A stretch of DNA of 8,141 nucleotides from Oscillospiraceae bacterium (GCA_900768245.1 CAAGCE010000047.1:1-8141); one strand, 5' to 3'; numbered from the stretch's first letter, positions 1 through 6,100 are shown. Notes: generated from the letters alone by a model not told the origin. Program-made: numbers and translations.

Positions 1-5
1 ACATT

Positions 6-19
6 CGGAATGTATTCCG
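6..19. repeat. short perfect inverted repeat
   Basis: CGGAAT-GT-ATTCCG is a 6-bp palindromic arm pair with a 2-base loop. No gene can be assigned around it. It is too short to call a terminator and has no T-tract. Confidence 0.3.
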
Positions 20-66
20 TAGTATTACACTGCGTTTCGCTGCCTTGAAGCTGCGCAAAGTCCCAA

Positions 67-110
67 CGAAAATTTGCGAATAATACAAAGTATTATTTTG
101 TTTCGGTTTT
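67..110 (+). terminator. hairpin with T-rich tail, possible intrinsic terminator
   Basis: AATAATAC (79-86) pairs perfectly with GTATTATT (90-97) across an AAA loop. Outer arms CGAAA (67-71) and TTTCG (101-105) extend the stem imperfectly, and TTTT follows at 107-110. It could end a transcript entering from before the window. The middle of the stem is AT-rich and the outer part is interrupted, so this is only a candidate. Confidence 0.35.
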
Positions 111-264
111 TAGAGAACCTCAAAAATAAATATGAGAAATTTTGCTGCAATTATACATTTTTAGTCGCAGGGAAAGTTTTGGCTATAGAAAAACTCTAAA
201 AAAGCGCGCAAATACGTTGTTTTTAGCTTAAAATAAAAAAATCAAAATTTTTTTGAAAAAAGGG

Positions 265-293
265 TTGACAAGTGCTGTTTATTGTGCTATAAT
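265..293 (+). promoter_or_regulatory. consensus sigma-70/SigA promoter of tRNA-fMet
   Basis: The -35 box TTGACA (265-270) and the -10 box TATAAT (288-293) both match consensus exactly and are separated by the optimal 17 bp. Transcription should begin near base 300, about 30 bases before the mature tRNA. A perfect promoter suits a heavily used stable-RNA gene. Confidence 0.9.
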
Positions 294-330
294 AATTAAG
301 CAATCTCGTTAAGAGATAAAAATTAAACAT

Positions 331-407
<77 letters not shown>

Positions 408-408
408 G

Positions 409-449
409 AAAAACCTCGTAGATATGTTGTCTGCGAGGTTTTATTTTTT
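409..449 (+). terminator. intrinsic terminator of tRNA-fMet
   Basis: AAAACCTCG (410-418) pairs with CGAGGTTTT (434-442). The stem extends inward through 420-422/430-432 and is followed by TTATTTTTT. It begins two bases after the CCA end, so it is the tRNA terminator. Confidence 0.88.
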
Positions 450-475
450 GCTCATTTTGAATGGAAAGTGTATTT

Positions 476-497
476 TACCCTTACCGTACCCTTACGG
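476..497. repeat. tandem 11-bp direct repeat, candidate integrase arm-type sites
   Basis: TACCCTTACCG (476-486) is followed immediately by TACCCTTACGG (487-497), with 10 of 11 bases identical. Short tandem repeats just inside an attachment site are typical binding sites for the N-terminal arm-binding domain of lambda/Tn916-type integrases. The position, about 70 bp past a tRNA and upstream of an element that encodes such an integrase, fits an attL arm. The assignment is inference, since no copy is seen near the integrase gene itself. Confidence 0.45.
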
Positions 498-511
498 GGT
501 TATTTAAGTTG

Positions 512-547
512 AAACAGTGGTAAACGTTATGGATAGCCGCTGTTTTT
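512..547 (+). terminator. hairpin plus T-tract, plus-strand terminator-like
   Basis: AAACAGTGG (512-520) pairs with CCGCTGTTT (537-545), with one G-T pair and a 16-base loop, and the T-run extends to 547. There is no plus-strand gene between it and the tRNA terminator, so it may block read-through from the tRNA into the element or be left over from rearrangement. Confidence 0.45.
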
Positions 548-565
548 GTCTATATAATTAGTATT

Positions 566-608
566 ACAAACCGGCGGTGGTCAAATGTGATCACTGCCGG
601 TTTGTTTA
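566..608. terminator. strong 18-bp hairpin, terminator at the end of the 702-aa gene
   Basis: ACAAACCGGC (566-575) pairs exactly with GCCGGTTTGT (596-605). The stem continues through 576-583/588-595 with two G-T pairs, closing on loop AATG (584-587). It sits five bases beyond the stop codon of the minus-strand gene, as expected for its transcription terminator. The T-rich tail is better on the plus strand (TTTGTTTAT), so it probably works in both directions. Confidence 0.75.
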
Positions 609-610
609 TA

Positions 611-2719
611 TCAGAATTTTACGGCGTTATTAAGGTCGGTAAGAAAATCAAGAAGGTTTTCGTCTATTGGGTCGTCAAATGATGCCGTTTTAGGGATTTC
701 CGGTGGTTTGATATCAGAATCTTCTGCTGTGTTGATGTTGGTTTGCTCCATTTTGGCTTTGGTGATAGGCCAAAGTTCTTTTATACTAAGATTTTGAATG
801 CCACGTCCGAGTTTCTTTCCATGGTCTTGTCCAGCATATTGAGCATTTATTTCGCCTACTTTATAGATTTCATTTGAAATGATTTTTGGATATATATCTT
901 TTTCTGTAACCTTGAAGTGGATTATTAATGATGATTTACATTGTGTTTCAATATAAGTCTTAATATAGATTTCCAAATCATTTTTTGTTGTTTCGAATAG
1001 AGGATAAGCGGATAATTTTTCAGTTAAGATATTATATAGGTTTGGTGAATCTTTATATTGTTTCTTAATATCTTTGATTCGTTTTGTTCGTTCCGCTTTT
1101 CTTCTTCCTGCTTCTTCTACAGAAACAAAGTACCTTTCGAGAAAATCAGAAGTAATGAATGAAATAAATTCTTCTCTTGATGCATAATAGGTTGATGGTT
1201 CAGAAAATCTTTTTTTGCTGAGGGAAACTTCCAACTTGCAACCAAGATCAAAGTAAAGATTACTTTTTTGTGACTTAAGTATCAGATGAAGGCCGTACAA
1301 TGACAAGTATAATCTTATCCAACAGCACTCTTCACTTGATAAATTGTTAATTTGTTCATCAAGTTGAGACATTGAGATATCGATATATTCGATATTCTTG
1401 GGTTTAACAAATTCTGGTGTTTTGCCTGTTGATTGAAAAAGTATAGGTTGTATATTGTTTTTATTACTATTCTTTGCATTATTGCTTGTTTTTGTAATTA
1501 GATTATAAATCAGAAGCATTTGCTGTGCACTTATTTCGCTTGATCCTTGTTCCAAGAATAAAGCATAAAGTCTTGTATATTTTAATTCATCAAAAAGAGC
1601 ATAGTTTTTACAAACTTCGTTTATGGTTAAGTTCTTGTCGATAACGCATGTTGATCCATTGCCATGTGACAATACTCGCTTTATGAAATCCTTTATAATT
1701 TCTATGTCGCATTCATTTTTGACATTTACGACATAGATTTTTTTGCTTTGAGGATATGGCAATAGACAATCGGCAAGCAACTTTGCAAAAGCTGCTATAA
1801 TAGTATAGTTGTTATTTGATATAACTTGCAGACATCTACATATTGCATCCAGTGTATATCCGTTTCTAATAGCTTGCAGGTCCGATTCATTAAGGTGTAT
1901 TGGTTTATAAAATATCGTATCATCATGTAAGCTCACAGATGTTTTTCCTTGATTTAAAATTAACATGTATTGCTTTTGACCGGGATACAAATACTTAAAT
2001 AGGGGGCGGATATCTTTACTTATTGGAATGCTGCATAAGCTAAGTAGTATTTCTTTGTTTAGGCATTTAATATATTTATTAAGAATGTCATCAGATTTGT
2101 TATTGAGTTTAAGTAGCCTCTTTAGAGTGTCAATATTTAACTCATACAGTTCATCATCATAAAGAAAAACGGCCTTTCCATTAATTACTCTATACTTGGC
2201 GCCATATATTGTTTGTAATGAATCGAGCTGATGAAACTGTGTAAGTTTATTATATGTATCATAGTTATTGATACGCAGAACCCATAGATAGAGAAGACTA
2301 TCTTTTAGAAAATCAAATTGATCGACATAATTATATAGGGCATCATAGAATTTTTCAAAACATGAAGCAAGTTCCGAATCGGACTTCGTTAGTATCTCTT
2401 GGGTTATATCGCTTTTGTAATATATTCCATGTTCTGTGTAGATTTTTTTGTCGTCAGTTCTCAACTCAAAAGTGCTTATGGATAAAATATTATAGGTACA
2501 GTTAATCAAGTATAATACTTTATCTATATATGTATTTTTTTGATTATATAATGTATATATTGAGTTATAAGCATCTACCAAAATAGTATACTTATCGCCC
2601 ATCTTTTTTTGTTTTTCTATGTTCTTTAATTGTTTCATAAGTTCGTGAGTTGGTGATTGTGTTTTAGGAACTTTTTCTGCTTTGTCTTTGATAAAGCGAT
2701 TGAGTATATAAGCGTTCAT
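611..2719 (-). CDS. 702-aa protein of unknown function
   Basis: I do not recognise this protein. The ATG at 2719 is preceded by AAGGAGAG (2732-2725) at good spacing, so the start is well supported, and the frame is open to TGA at 613-611. The protein is rich in Asn, Lys, Tyr and Ile, has no signal peptide or clear membrane helices, and is probably cytosolic. Residues 1-40 are Lys-rich. Residues 536-556 form a highly charged stretch (EEAGRRKAERTKRIKDIKKQ). The C-terminal 45 residues are acidic and Pro-containing. Residues 326-450 have a strand/helix pattern (KKIYVVNV, then ALFDEL at 374-379, then QPILFQSTGKTP at 424-435) that faintly recalls P4/SF3-type or AAA+ ATPases. There is no proper Walker A motif, so I would not assign that function. 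It stands alone between the tRNA end and xis/int, has its own promoter and terminator, and is probably cargo or an element-specific replication or defence factor. Confidence 0.85.
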   Translation of the reverse strand: MNAYILNRFIKDKAEKVPKTQSPTHELMKQLKNIEKQKKMGDKYTILVDAYNSIYTLYNQKNTYIDKVLYLINCTYNILSISTFELRTDDKKIYTEHGIYYKSDITQEILTKSDSELASCFEKFYDALYNYVDQFDFLKDSLLYLWVLRINNYDTYNKLTQFHQLDSLQTIYGAKYRVINGKAVFLYDDELYELNIDTLKRLLKLNNKSDDILNKYIKCLNKEILLSLCSIPISKDIRPLFKYLYPGQKQYMLILNQGKTSVSLHDDTIFYKPIHLNESDLQAIRNGYTLDAICRCLQVISNNNYTIIAAFAKLLADCLLPYPQSKKIYVVNVKNECDIEIIKDFIKRVLSHGNGSTCVIDKNLTINEVCKNYALFDELKYTRLYALFLEQGSSEISAQQMLLIYNLITKTSNNAKNSNKNNIQPILFQSTGKTPEFVKPKNIEYIDISMSQLDEQINNLSSEECCWIRLYLSLYGLHLILKSQKSNLYFDLGCKLEVSLSKKRFSEPSTYYASREEFISFITSDFLERYFVSVEEAGRRKAERTKRIKDIKKQYKDSPNLYNILTEKLSAYPLFETTKNDLEIYIKTYIETQCKSSLIIHFKVTEKDIYPKIISNEIYKVGEINAQYAGQDHGKKLGRGIQNLSIKELWPITKAKMEQTNINTAEDSDIKPPEIPKTASFDDPIDENLLDFLTDLNNAVKF

Positions 2720-2724
2720 TGTAA

Positions 2725-2732
2725 CTCTCCTT
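2725..2732 (-). promoter_or_regulatory. ribosome binding site of the 702-aa gene
   Basis: On the minus strand AAGGAGAG ends five bases before the ATG at 2719-2717. It fixes the start of an otherwise unrecognised protein. Confidence 0.8.
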
Positions 2733-2760
2733 GAAATAGGTTAATGTCTGACGAAGCAAT

Positions 2761-2787
2761 TATTGTATGTCTCATATATTGTATGTC
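2761..2787. repeat. 11-bp direct repeat in the leader of the 702-aa gene
   Basis: TATTGTATGTC occurs at 2761-2771 and again at 2777-2787, exactly identical with 5 bases between (16-bp period). It lies 42-68 bp upstream of the minus-strand ATG, inside the predicted 5' leader. It could be an operator, but no matching regulator can be named. Confidence 0.5.
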
Positions 2788-2906
2788 GTAGGAAAAATCG
2801 GAATTTTTTATATAAGATACGGAAAAAATCAGGCATTCAGATTTGCAATAATAGTTGATTTTTATTTAAAGATAAGCTTTTACATAGAATATAACATATT
2901 ATTTTT

Positions 2907-2935
2907 ATTATACAGCCTTTAAAAAAGATTGTAAA
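2907..2935 (-). promoter_or_regulatory. predicted promoter of the 702-aa gene
   Basis: On the minus strand TTTACA (2935-2930) is followed after exactly 17 bp by a perfect TATAAT (2912-2907). The start would be near 2900, giving a leader of about 180 bases, unusually long for a single gene. The background is very AT-rich, so chance -10 matches are common, but the -35 and spacing strengthen the call. Confidence 0.6.
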
Positions 2936-3020
2936 TAGATTTATTAATTAAAATGGTGTATATGATTATTTATTATATATGCTTTACTGTATTTTCCCAA
3001 CGGTAAAAAATACTTAAAAT

Positions 3021-3158
3021 ATAACAGCAGATTAAATATATGATCATAGGAATTACAGTACGATTGACTTCCTTAAATTATATATTATAGATATGAAATG
3101 GCTGGACTTCTCAAAGCGCAAAATAAAAAAGTACAAACGGGATAACAGCAGAGTAAAA
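3021..3158. repeat. imperfect direct repeats upstream of xis
   Basis: ATAACAGCAGATTAAAT (3021-3037) recurs as ATAACAGCAGAGTAAAA (3142-3158), with 15 of 17 identical including an 11-base exact core. Each is preceded by a similar A-rich run (TAAAAAA...TAC). The centres are 121 bp apart and flank the candidate xis promoter. They could be binding sites for Xis, Int or a repressor. Confidence 0.5.
3064..3091 (+). promoter_or_regulatory. candidate promoter of xis-int
   Basis: TTGACT (3064-3069) is followed after 16 bp by TATAGA (3086-3091). The predicted start near 3098 would leave a leader of about 85 bases containing the second copy of the ATAACAGCAGA repeat. The -35 is good and the -10 moderate. 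Confidence 0.45.
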
Positions 3159-3184
3159 TTTTTAACCGAAAGGAAAATCAAAAA

Positions 3185-3385
3185 ATGAAAAGTAATTTTA
3201 AAAGCTATGACGAACTTCCATTGATGCTGACGGCGGCTGATATTTCAGGAATACTTGGTATGTCGCTGAACAATTGCTACGAACTGCTAAAGACTCCGGG
3301 TTTCCCTGTCATATATGTCAGCAAGCGCAGAATGGTAGTTCCGAAGGACAAATTTATTGCCTGGATGGATAAGCAGGTTTCATAA
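3185..3385 (+). CDS. xis: excisionase / DNA-binding helix-turn-helix protein
   Basis: A 66-aa protein with the compact winged-helix form seen in Tn916-type and MerR-like excisionases. Residues 14-36 (LMLTAADISGILGMS...) make the helix-turn-helix. A short wing around residues 39-52 (GFPVIYVSKRRMVVP) ends in the typical helix KDKFIAWMDKQ. Family knowledge: such proteins bend DNA at the attachment arm and push the integrase toward excision. AGGA at 3171-3174 is a modest ribosome site for the ATG at 3185. The gene lies 15 bases upstream of the integrase in the same direction, so the two are almost certainly co-transcribed. The order xis-int is the usual one in clostridial integrative elements. 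The family could also be annotated simply as a helix-turn-helix domain protein. Confidence 0.85.
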   Translation: MKSNFKSYDELPLMLTAADISGILGMSLNNCYELLKTPGFPVIYVSKRRMVVPKDKFIAWMDKQVS

Positions 3386-3400
3386 AGGAGGCAGGGCAGT

Positions 3401-4573
3401 ATGTCAAGAAAAGGCGGAAACAACGAAGGCAGTATTCGCAAGAGGAGCAACGGACTATGGGAGGCAAGGGTAACAGTCGGAAGAAATTCTTGCGGCAGGC
3501 AAGTCCAGAAGTCCATATACGGTAAGACACGCTCCGAGGTATCGGCAAAGATGAATGAGATACTTAGTCAGCTCAACACTGATACATATATTCCTCCAAG
3601 TGTGATGACTGTGGCGGAATGGATGAAAAACTGGCTGCAGACTTATGCGAAGACAAATTTAAGGCCCTCCAGCTATGCAAGCTGTGAGGGTCATGTTTTT
3701 AATCACATTATTCCGCATATAGGAGATATTCCGTTAAGCAAATTAACAACAGAAAATATTCAGCGTTTCTATAACAAGGAATACAGCGGTGGAGCAGGTT
3801 TAAGTGCAAAAACGGTACGAAACATACATATTACATTAAGACGTGCGCTTCAGCAAGCTGTCGATAACAAGATAATATCGTATAATTGCTGCGGCAGTGT
3901 CATACTTCCAAAGCGTGAAAAGAAGGAGATGCGTGTGCTGTCAAGAGAAGAACAGGCGGCTGTAATGTCAGTTATTCCGAACGAACGGCTTGGGTTTGCA
4001 ATATTGTTCGATTTAAGCACAGGATTGAGGATAGGTGAGCTTTGCGGTTTGAAATGGAGCGATTTTGATCTTGTGAATAAGACATTCAATGTCAAACGAA
4101 CCTTGCAGCGTGTAAAACTTCCTGAGGGTCAGGTCACGGCTAACGGAGATACTACAATGATCGTCGAGGGCAAGGTCAAGACGGTCAATGGTTACAGAGA
4201 GATTCCGATTCAGGACAAGGTTTTTGCAGAACTGATGAAATATAAAGAACGTCAGGACGAAGAAAAAGACTGGGCAGGCTGTGCATATGCGGATAATGAC
4301 TATGTATTTGCTTCCCCGATAGGAGGCTGCGTTGAACCAAGCACGATGAGAGATATGTTCAACCGTCTGCTTTGCAATGCTAAAGTGAAACATGCGAATT
4401 TTCATTCGTTAAGACATACTTTTGCAACAAGGGCGATCGAAGCGGGTGTTCCCGTCAAAGCTGTTTCGGAGATACTTGGTCATGCCTCGATCCAAATAAC
4501 TTTAGACCTGTATTGTCATGCTTCAATTGAGATGAAACGTGATGCGGTCAACAGAATGTCTGATCTTTGGTAA
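3401..4573 (+). CDS. int: tyrosine site-specific recombinase (integrase)
   Basis: A full-length 390-aa integrase of the Tn916/phage type that cuts and rejoins attachment sites through a 3'-phosphotyrosine. Residues 10-60 form the arm-binding domain (GSIRKRSNGLWEARVTVG). Residues 70-170 are the SAM-like core-binding domain. The catalytic domain follows and holds the complete active site: Arg210 in STGLRIGE, Lys260 in the beta-hairpin before REIPI, His335 and Arg338 in HSLRHT, His361 in LGHAS, and nucleophile Tyr371. Nothing is missing, so it should be active. AGGAGG at 3386-3391, overlapping the end of xis, drives the ATG at 3401. A strong terminator directly follows. The integrase lies about 3 kb from the tRNA, with a cargo-like gene in between, so the element is not arranged with int immediately at the junction. 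Confidence 0.96.
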   Translation: MSRKGGNNEGSIRKRSNGLWEARVTVGRNSCGRQVQKSIYGKTRSEVSAKMNEILSQLNTDTYIPPSVMTVAEWMKNWLQTYAKTNLRPSSYASCEGHVFNHIIPHIGDIPLSKLTTENIQRFYNKEYSGGAGLSAKTVRNIHITLRRALQQAVDNKIISYNCCGSVILPKREKKEMRVLSREEQAAVMSVIPNERLGFAILFDLSTGLRIGELCGLKWSDFDLVNKTFNVKRTLQRVKLPEGQVTANGDTTMIVEGKVKTVNGYREIPIQDKVFAELMKYKERQDEEKDWAGCAYADNDYVFASPIGGCVEPSTMRDMFNRLLCNAKVKHANFHSLRHTFATRAIEAGVPVKAVSEILGHASIQITLDLYCHASIEMKRDAVNRMSDLW

Positions 4574-4578
4574 GGATG

Positions 4579-4620
4579 AGGTCTGCTTTTATGTAAAAAC
4601 ATAGGAGCAGGTCTTTTTTT
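4579..4620 (+). terminator. intrinsic terminator of xis-int
   Basis: A 15-bp stem 4579-4593/4600-4614, with four G-T pairs and a 6-base loop, ends in a run of seven Ts (4614-4620). It begins six bases after the integrase stop codon and isolates xis-int from the mobilization genes downstream. Confidence 0.9.
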
Positions 4621-4685
4621 GTAAAAAACACTTTCAAGTCAACTGATCTGTAATAGTCAAAAGGCTATTGGAAAAATAAAATTTT

Positions 4686-4690
4686 GGAGG
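4686..4690 (+). promoter_or_regulatory. ribosome binding site deciding the start at 4699
   Basis: GGAGG lies eight bases before the ATG at 4699. A TTG at 4684 in the same frame overlaps this ribosome site and cannot be the real start. The MA(I/V)L beginning shared with the paralogue at 5636 confirms 4699. Confidence 0.85.
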
Positions 4691-4698
4691 AAATAATT

Positions 4699-5136
4699 AT
4701 GGCAATTTTAACAAGAATCAATAATATTTACACAGGAGAAACAGCATATTTCAATGTATTGAATTATATTGCGAACAACGGATTTTTCCTTGGAGGCGTT
4801 GTTCCTCAACTGGTGGCAGCACAGATGCAGGCGGTTGAAGAGGAATACAATGACGATCAGAATGCAAATGTTTTGCACCGCCTTGTCTTTAAATTCAGAA
4901 AATCGGATAGAATGAATGAACAGGTCATTGGAATGCTGTGTAACCGTATAGCAAGCTTTTACGCCAAATATCAGGCTGTGTTTGCCGTTGAAAAAGAGGA
5001 AAAAGGAATTCAGCTTCATGTTGTAATAAATGCATTCAGTTTTGTGGACGGAGAGGTTCTGCACATAGATGAAACAGGTTTGCAAAAACTGATATTATTT
5101 TGTGTTCCGTTTCTTCCGCGCTGTACCATTAAATGA
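4699..5136 (+). CDS. short relaxase-like HUH-domain protein, degenerate HxH motif
   Basis: A 145-aa protein that matches only the N-terminal nuclease domain of MobP/VirD2-type relaxases, which are usually several hundred residues long. It begins MAILTRI. It carries Tyr23 in the LNYIANN segment, where the family has its candidate nucleophile, and His60 in VLHRLVFKF. It then has the core strand IQLHVVINAFSFVDG, with His107 but Val109 where the second His of HxH belongs. It is clearly paralogous to the protein at 5636-6076: shared MA(I/V)L, NYI, GG, IASF, Q-VF, LH, and F-DG, and nearly the same endpoint. With one metal ligand gone it is probably not a full nickase. It might be a DNA-binding partner, a regulator, or a decaying copy. 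A terminator 13 bases after its stop shows it is a complete transcription unit with no missing C-terminal part here. Confidence 0.75.
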   Translation: MAILTRINNIYTGETAYFNVLNYIANNGFFLGGVVPQLVAAQMQAVEEEYNDDQNANVLHRLVFKFRKSDRMNEQVIGMLCNRIASFYAKYQAVFAVEKEEKGIQLHVVINAFSFVDGEVLHIDETGLQKLILFCVPFLPRCTIK

Positions 5137-5149
5137 GGTTACAGCAAAA

Positions 5150-5197
5150 TTTATCCTCTATGTCATCGACAGCATAGAGGATAAAAATATTTTTTTA
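5150..5197 (+). terminator. intrinsic terminator after the first relaxase-like gene
   Basis: A perfect 13-bp stem, TTTATCCTCTATG (5150-5162) with CATAGAGGATAAA (5173-5185), has a 10-base loop and is followed by AATATTTTTTT. It lies 13 bases past the stop codon at 5136, and argues that the open frame running on to 5341 is not a gene. Confidence 0.88.
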
Positions 5198-5217
5198 CAC
5201 GCTATAAACATTATAGT

Positions 5218-5250
5218 AAGTCCATCCGTATTACATTTACGGCTGGACTT
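5218..5250. repeat. unexplained 13-bp inverted repeat
   Basis: AAGTCCATCCGTA (5218-5230) pairs with TACGGCTGGACTT (5238-5250) with one mismatch, around the loop TTACATT. It has no T-tract, so it is not an obvious terminator. It lies in the 240-bp gap just before the RHH/relaxase pair. That is where an origin of transfer or a relaxosome binding site could be expected. Confidence 0.5.
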
Positions 5251-5280
5251 GCAGATACCGCCTCAATGGGGAATTTTGTA

Positions 5281-5310
5281 TTACATTTTTATGGATCAAA
5301 TACCTAATGT
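5281..5310 (+). promoter_or_regulatory. candidate promoter of the RHH-relaxase operon
   Basis: TTACAT (5281-5286) and TAATGT (5305-5310) are 18 bp apart. Transcription would start near 5317, on top of the TTAGACC repeat. This is a moderate match only. Confidence 0.3.
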
Positions 5311-5318
5311 AAACGTAC

Positions 5319-5336
5319 TTAGACCAAATTTAGACC
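5319..5336. promoter_or_regulatory. TTAGACC direct repeat, possible RHH operator
   Basis: TTAGACC occurs at 5319-5325 and 5330-5336, spaced 11 bp centre to centre, about one helical turn. This is the spacing used by ribbon-helix-helix dimers that bind neighbouring sites. It lies 43-60 bp upstream of a gene for such a protein, so autoregulation is plausible but unproven. Confidence 0.35.
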
Positions 5337-5378
5337 TATGAAATCATTACTAATATGTTAATAATGAGGAGAATGAAT

Positions 5379-5654
5379 ATGAAAACCAATCTTATAAGCT
5401 TAAGGGTTACCGATGAGGAATTGAAGACAATTACAGATAACGCTGACAAAATGAATTTATCAAAAAGTGAATATTTAAGAAAACTTGCCTTATCAACTGA
5501 AAATAATCTGCAAGAGAAGCGTGGCTTTGTAAGCCTTATTTCAAGAATGTGCAATACAATTAATGATGCTTCAATTATTCTTGCTGATGATTACCCTGAT
5601 ATAGCAGAGGATTTAATAAGGAGAGGACATGAGTTATGGCTGTTCTTAAAATAA
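5379..5654 (+). CDS. ribbon-helix-helix mobilization accessory protein (MobC-like)
   Basis: A 91-aa protein. Residues 4-35 have the ribbon-helix-helix pattern: strand NLISLRVT, helix DEELKTITDNADKM, turn NLSKSEYLRKLAL. This matches plasmid relaxosome proteins, which bind the origin of transfer and help the relaxase. The C-terminal half (residues 49-87, including LISRMCNTINDASIIL) is helical and occupies the place of the MobC tail. The start at 5379 is chosen because GAGGAG (5366-5371) is seven bases away; the ATG at 5373 would be too close. Its end overlaps the following relaxase-like gene by 19 bases, the usual coupling of accessory protein and relaxase. An antitoxin or autorepressor role is the main alternative. 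Confidence 0.8.
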   Translation: MKTNLISLRVTDEELKTITDNADKMNLSKSEYLRKLALSTENNLQEKRGFVSLISRMCNTINDASIILADDYPDIAEDLIRRGHELWLFLK

Positions 5655-6076
5655 TGGATAAGGCTTATACTGAATCATATTCAGAAGAAAATGTCTATAG
5701 TTATATAATTAATACTAACAAAACTGACGGCTGTGTGGGTGGATATAATGTCTTTGCAGATCACTATTTGGATATTGCTCCGACGGTACGAAGACTTTTT
5801 TCTAACAATGACAGTTACAGGTTTATCCATTTTATTATTTCCTATAAAAATAATTATGATATTGACAATATTTATAGAGATGCAAGAATAATAGCGTCGT
5901 TTTTTATAGATAATCAAGTTGTATTTGGTATTCATCTCAATACGGAAAATCTCCATATCCATTTTATGGTCAACAATGTTAGATTTACAGACGGGTATGT
6001 GATAAAGGACTATTCCAAATTAAGAAATCAGCTCACAGATTACTGTAATGGATGTATTTTGGAGAAACTGTTATAA
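5636..6076 (+). CDS. minimal relaxase-like HUH nuclease domain protein
   Basis: A 146-aa protein equal to the nuclease domain of MobP/VirD2-family relaxases alone. Residues seen: Tyr23 in YSYIINTNKT, the segment holding the family's catalytic Tyr; GGYNVF at 35-40; His65 in RFIHFIISYK; and the metal-binding pair H107-I-H109 in LHIHFMVNNVRF, followed by TDG. All expected nuclease residues are therefore present. The protein stops at NQLTDYCNGCILEKLL, where typical relaxases continue for hundreds of residues. Because the paralogue at 4699 stops at the same place, this looks like a designed short form rather than a random truncation. AGGAGAGG (5619-5626) and the 19-base overlap with the RHH gene suggest coupled translation. 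The likely role is nicking or binding a transfer or replication origin; activity without the C-terminal part is uncertain. Confidence 0.82.
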   Translation: MAVLKIMDKAYTESYSEENVYSYIINTNKTDGCVGGYNVFADHYLDIAPTVRRLFSNNDSYRFIHFIISYKNNYDIDNIYRDARIIASFFIDNQVVFGIHLNTENLHIHFMVNNVRFTDGYVIKDYSKLRNQLTDYCNGCILEKLL

Positions 6077-6100
6077 AAAATAATGGTCTGAACAAAAAAT

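Larger units (their letters stand above)
1..264. other. non-coding leader region before the tRNA
   Basis: I find no supported gene in this stretch. One plus-strand frame is open from base 3 to a TAA at 81-83 (reading ...RFAALKLRKVPTKICE). It could be the last residues of an upstream gene, but it has no recognisable domain. The rest is AT-rich, with hairpins at 6-19 and 67-105, and leads into the tRNA promoter. Confidence 0.4.
2720..3184. other. 465-bp AT-rich divergent control region
   Basis: There is no gene in this stretch. It holds the minus-strand promoter (2907-2935), a candidate plus-strand promoter (3064-3091) and two sets of direct repeats (2761-2787; 3021-3037 with 3142-3158). A looser repeat, GGAAAAATC (2791-2799) and GGAAAAAATC (2821-2830), also lies in the leader of the minus-strand gene. 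The layout resembles the regulatory and recombination region in front of excisionase/integrase genes. Confidence 0.6.

Noticed and set aside
1418..1438. QSTGKT in the 702-aa protein as a P-loop
   Set aside because: The leading Gly of GxxxxGK(S/T) is missing and the motif sits late in the domain, so ATP binding is not supported.
4013..4405. 130-residue minus-strand open frame
   Set aside because: It is antisense to the catalytic domain of the integrase, with no ribosome site or domain.
4684..4698. Upstream TTG start extending the first relaxase-like protein
   Set aside because: The TTG overlaps the GGAGG ribosome site that serves the ATG at 4699.
3100..5250. Shared 10-mer GGCTGGACTT at 3100-3109 and 5241-5250 as paired sites
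   Set aside because: The match does not extend beyond ten bases, and the second copy is one arm of a local hairpin, so chance is likely.
5102..5341. 79-residue plus-strand open frame after the first relaxase-like gene, perhaps a frameshifted C-terminus
   Set aside because: It contains a strong terminator (5150-5197) and a second hairpin, has only a GTG start and no ribosome site. The upstream protein already ends where its paralogue ends.
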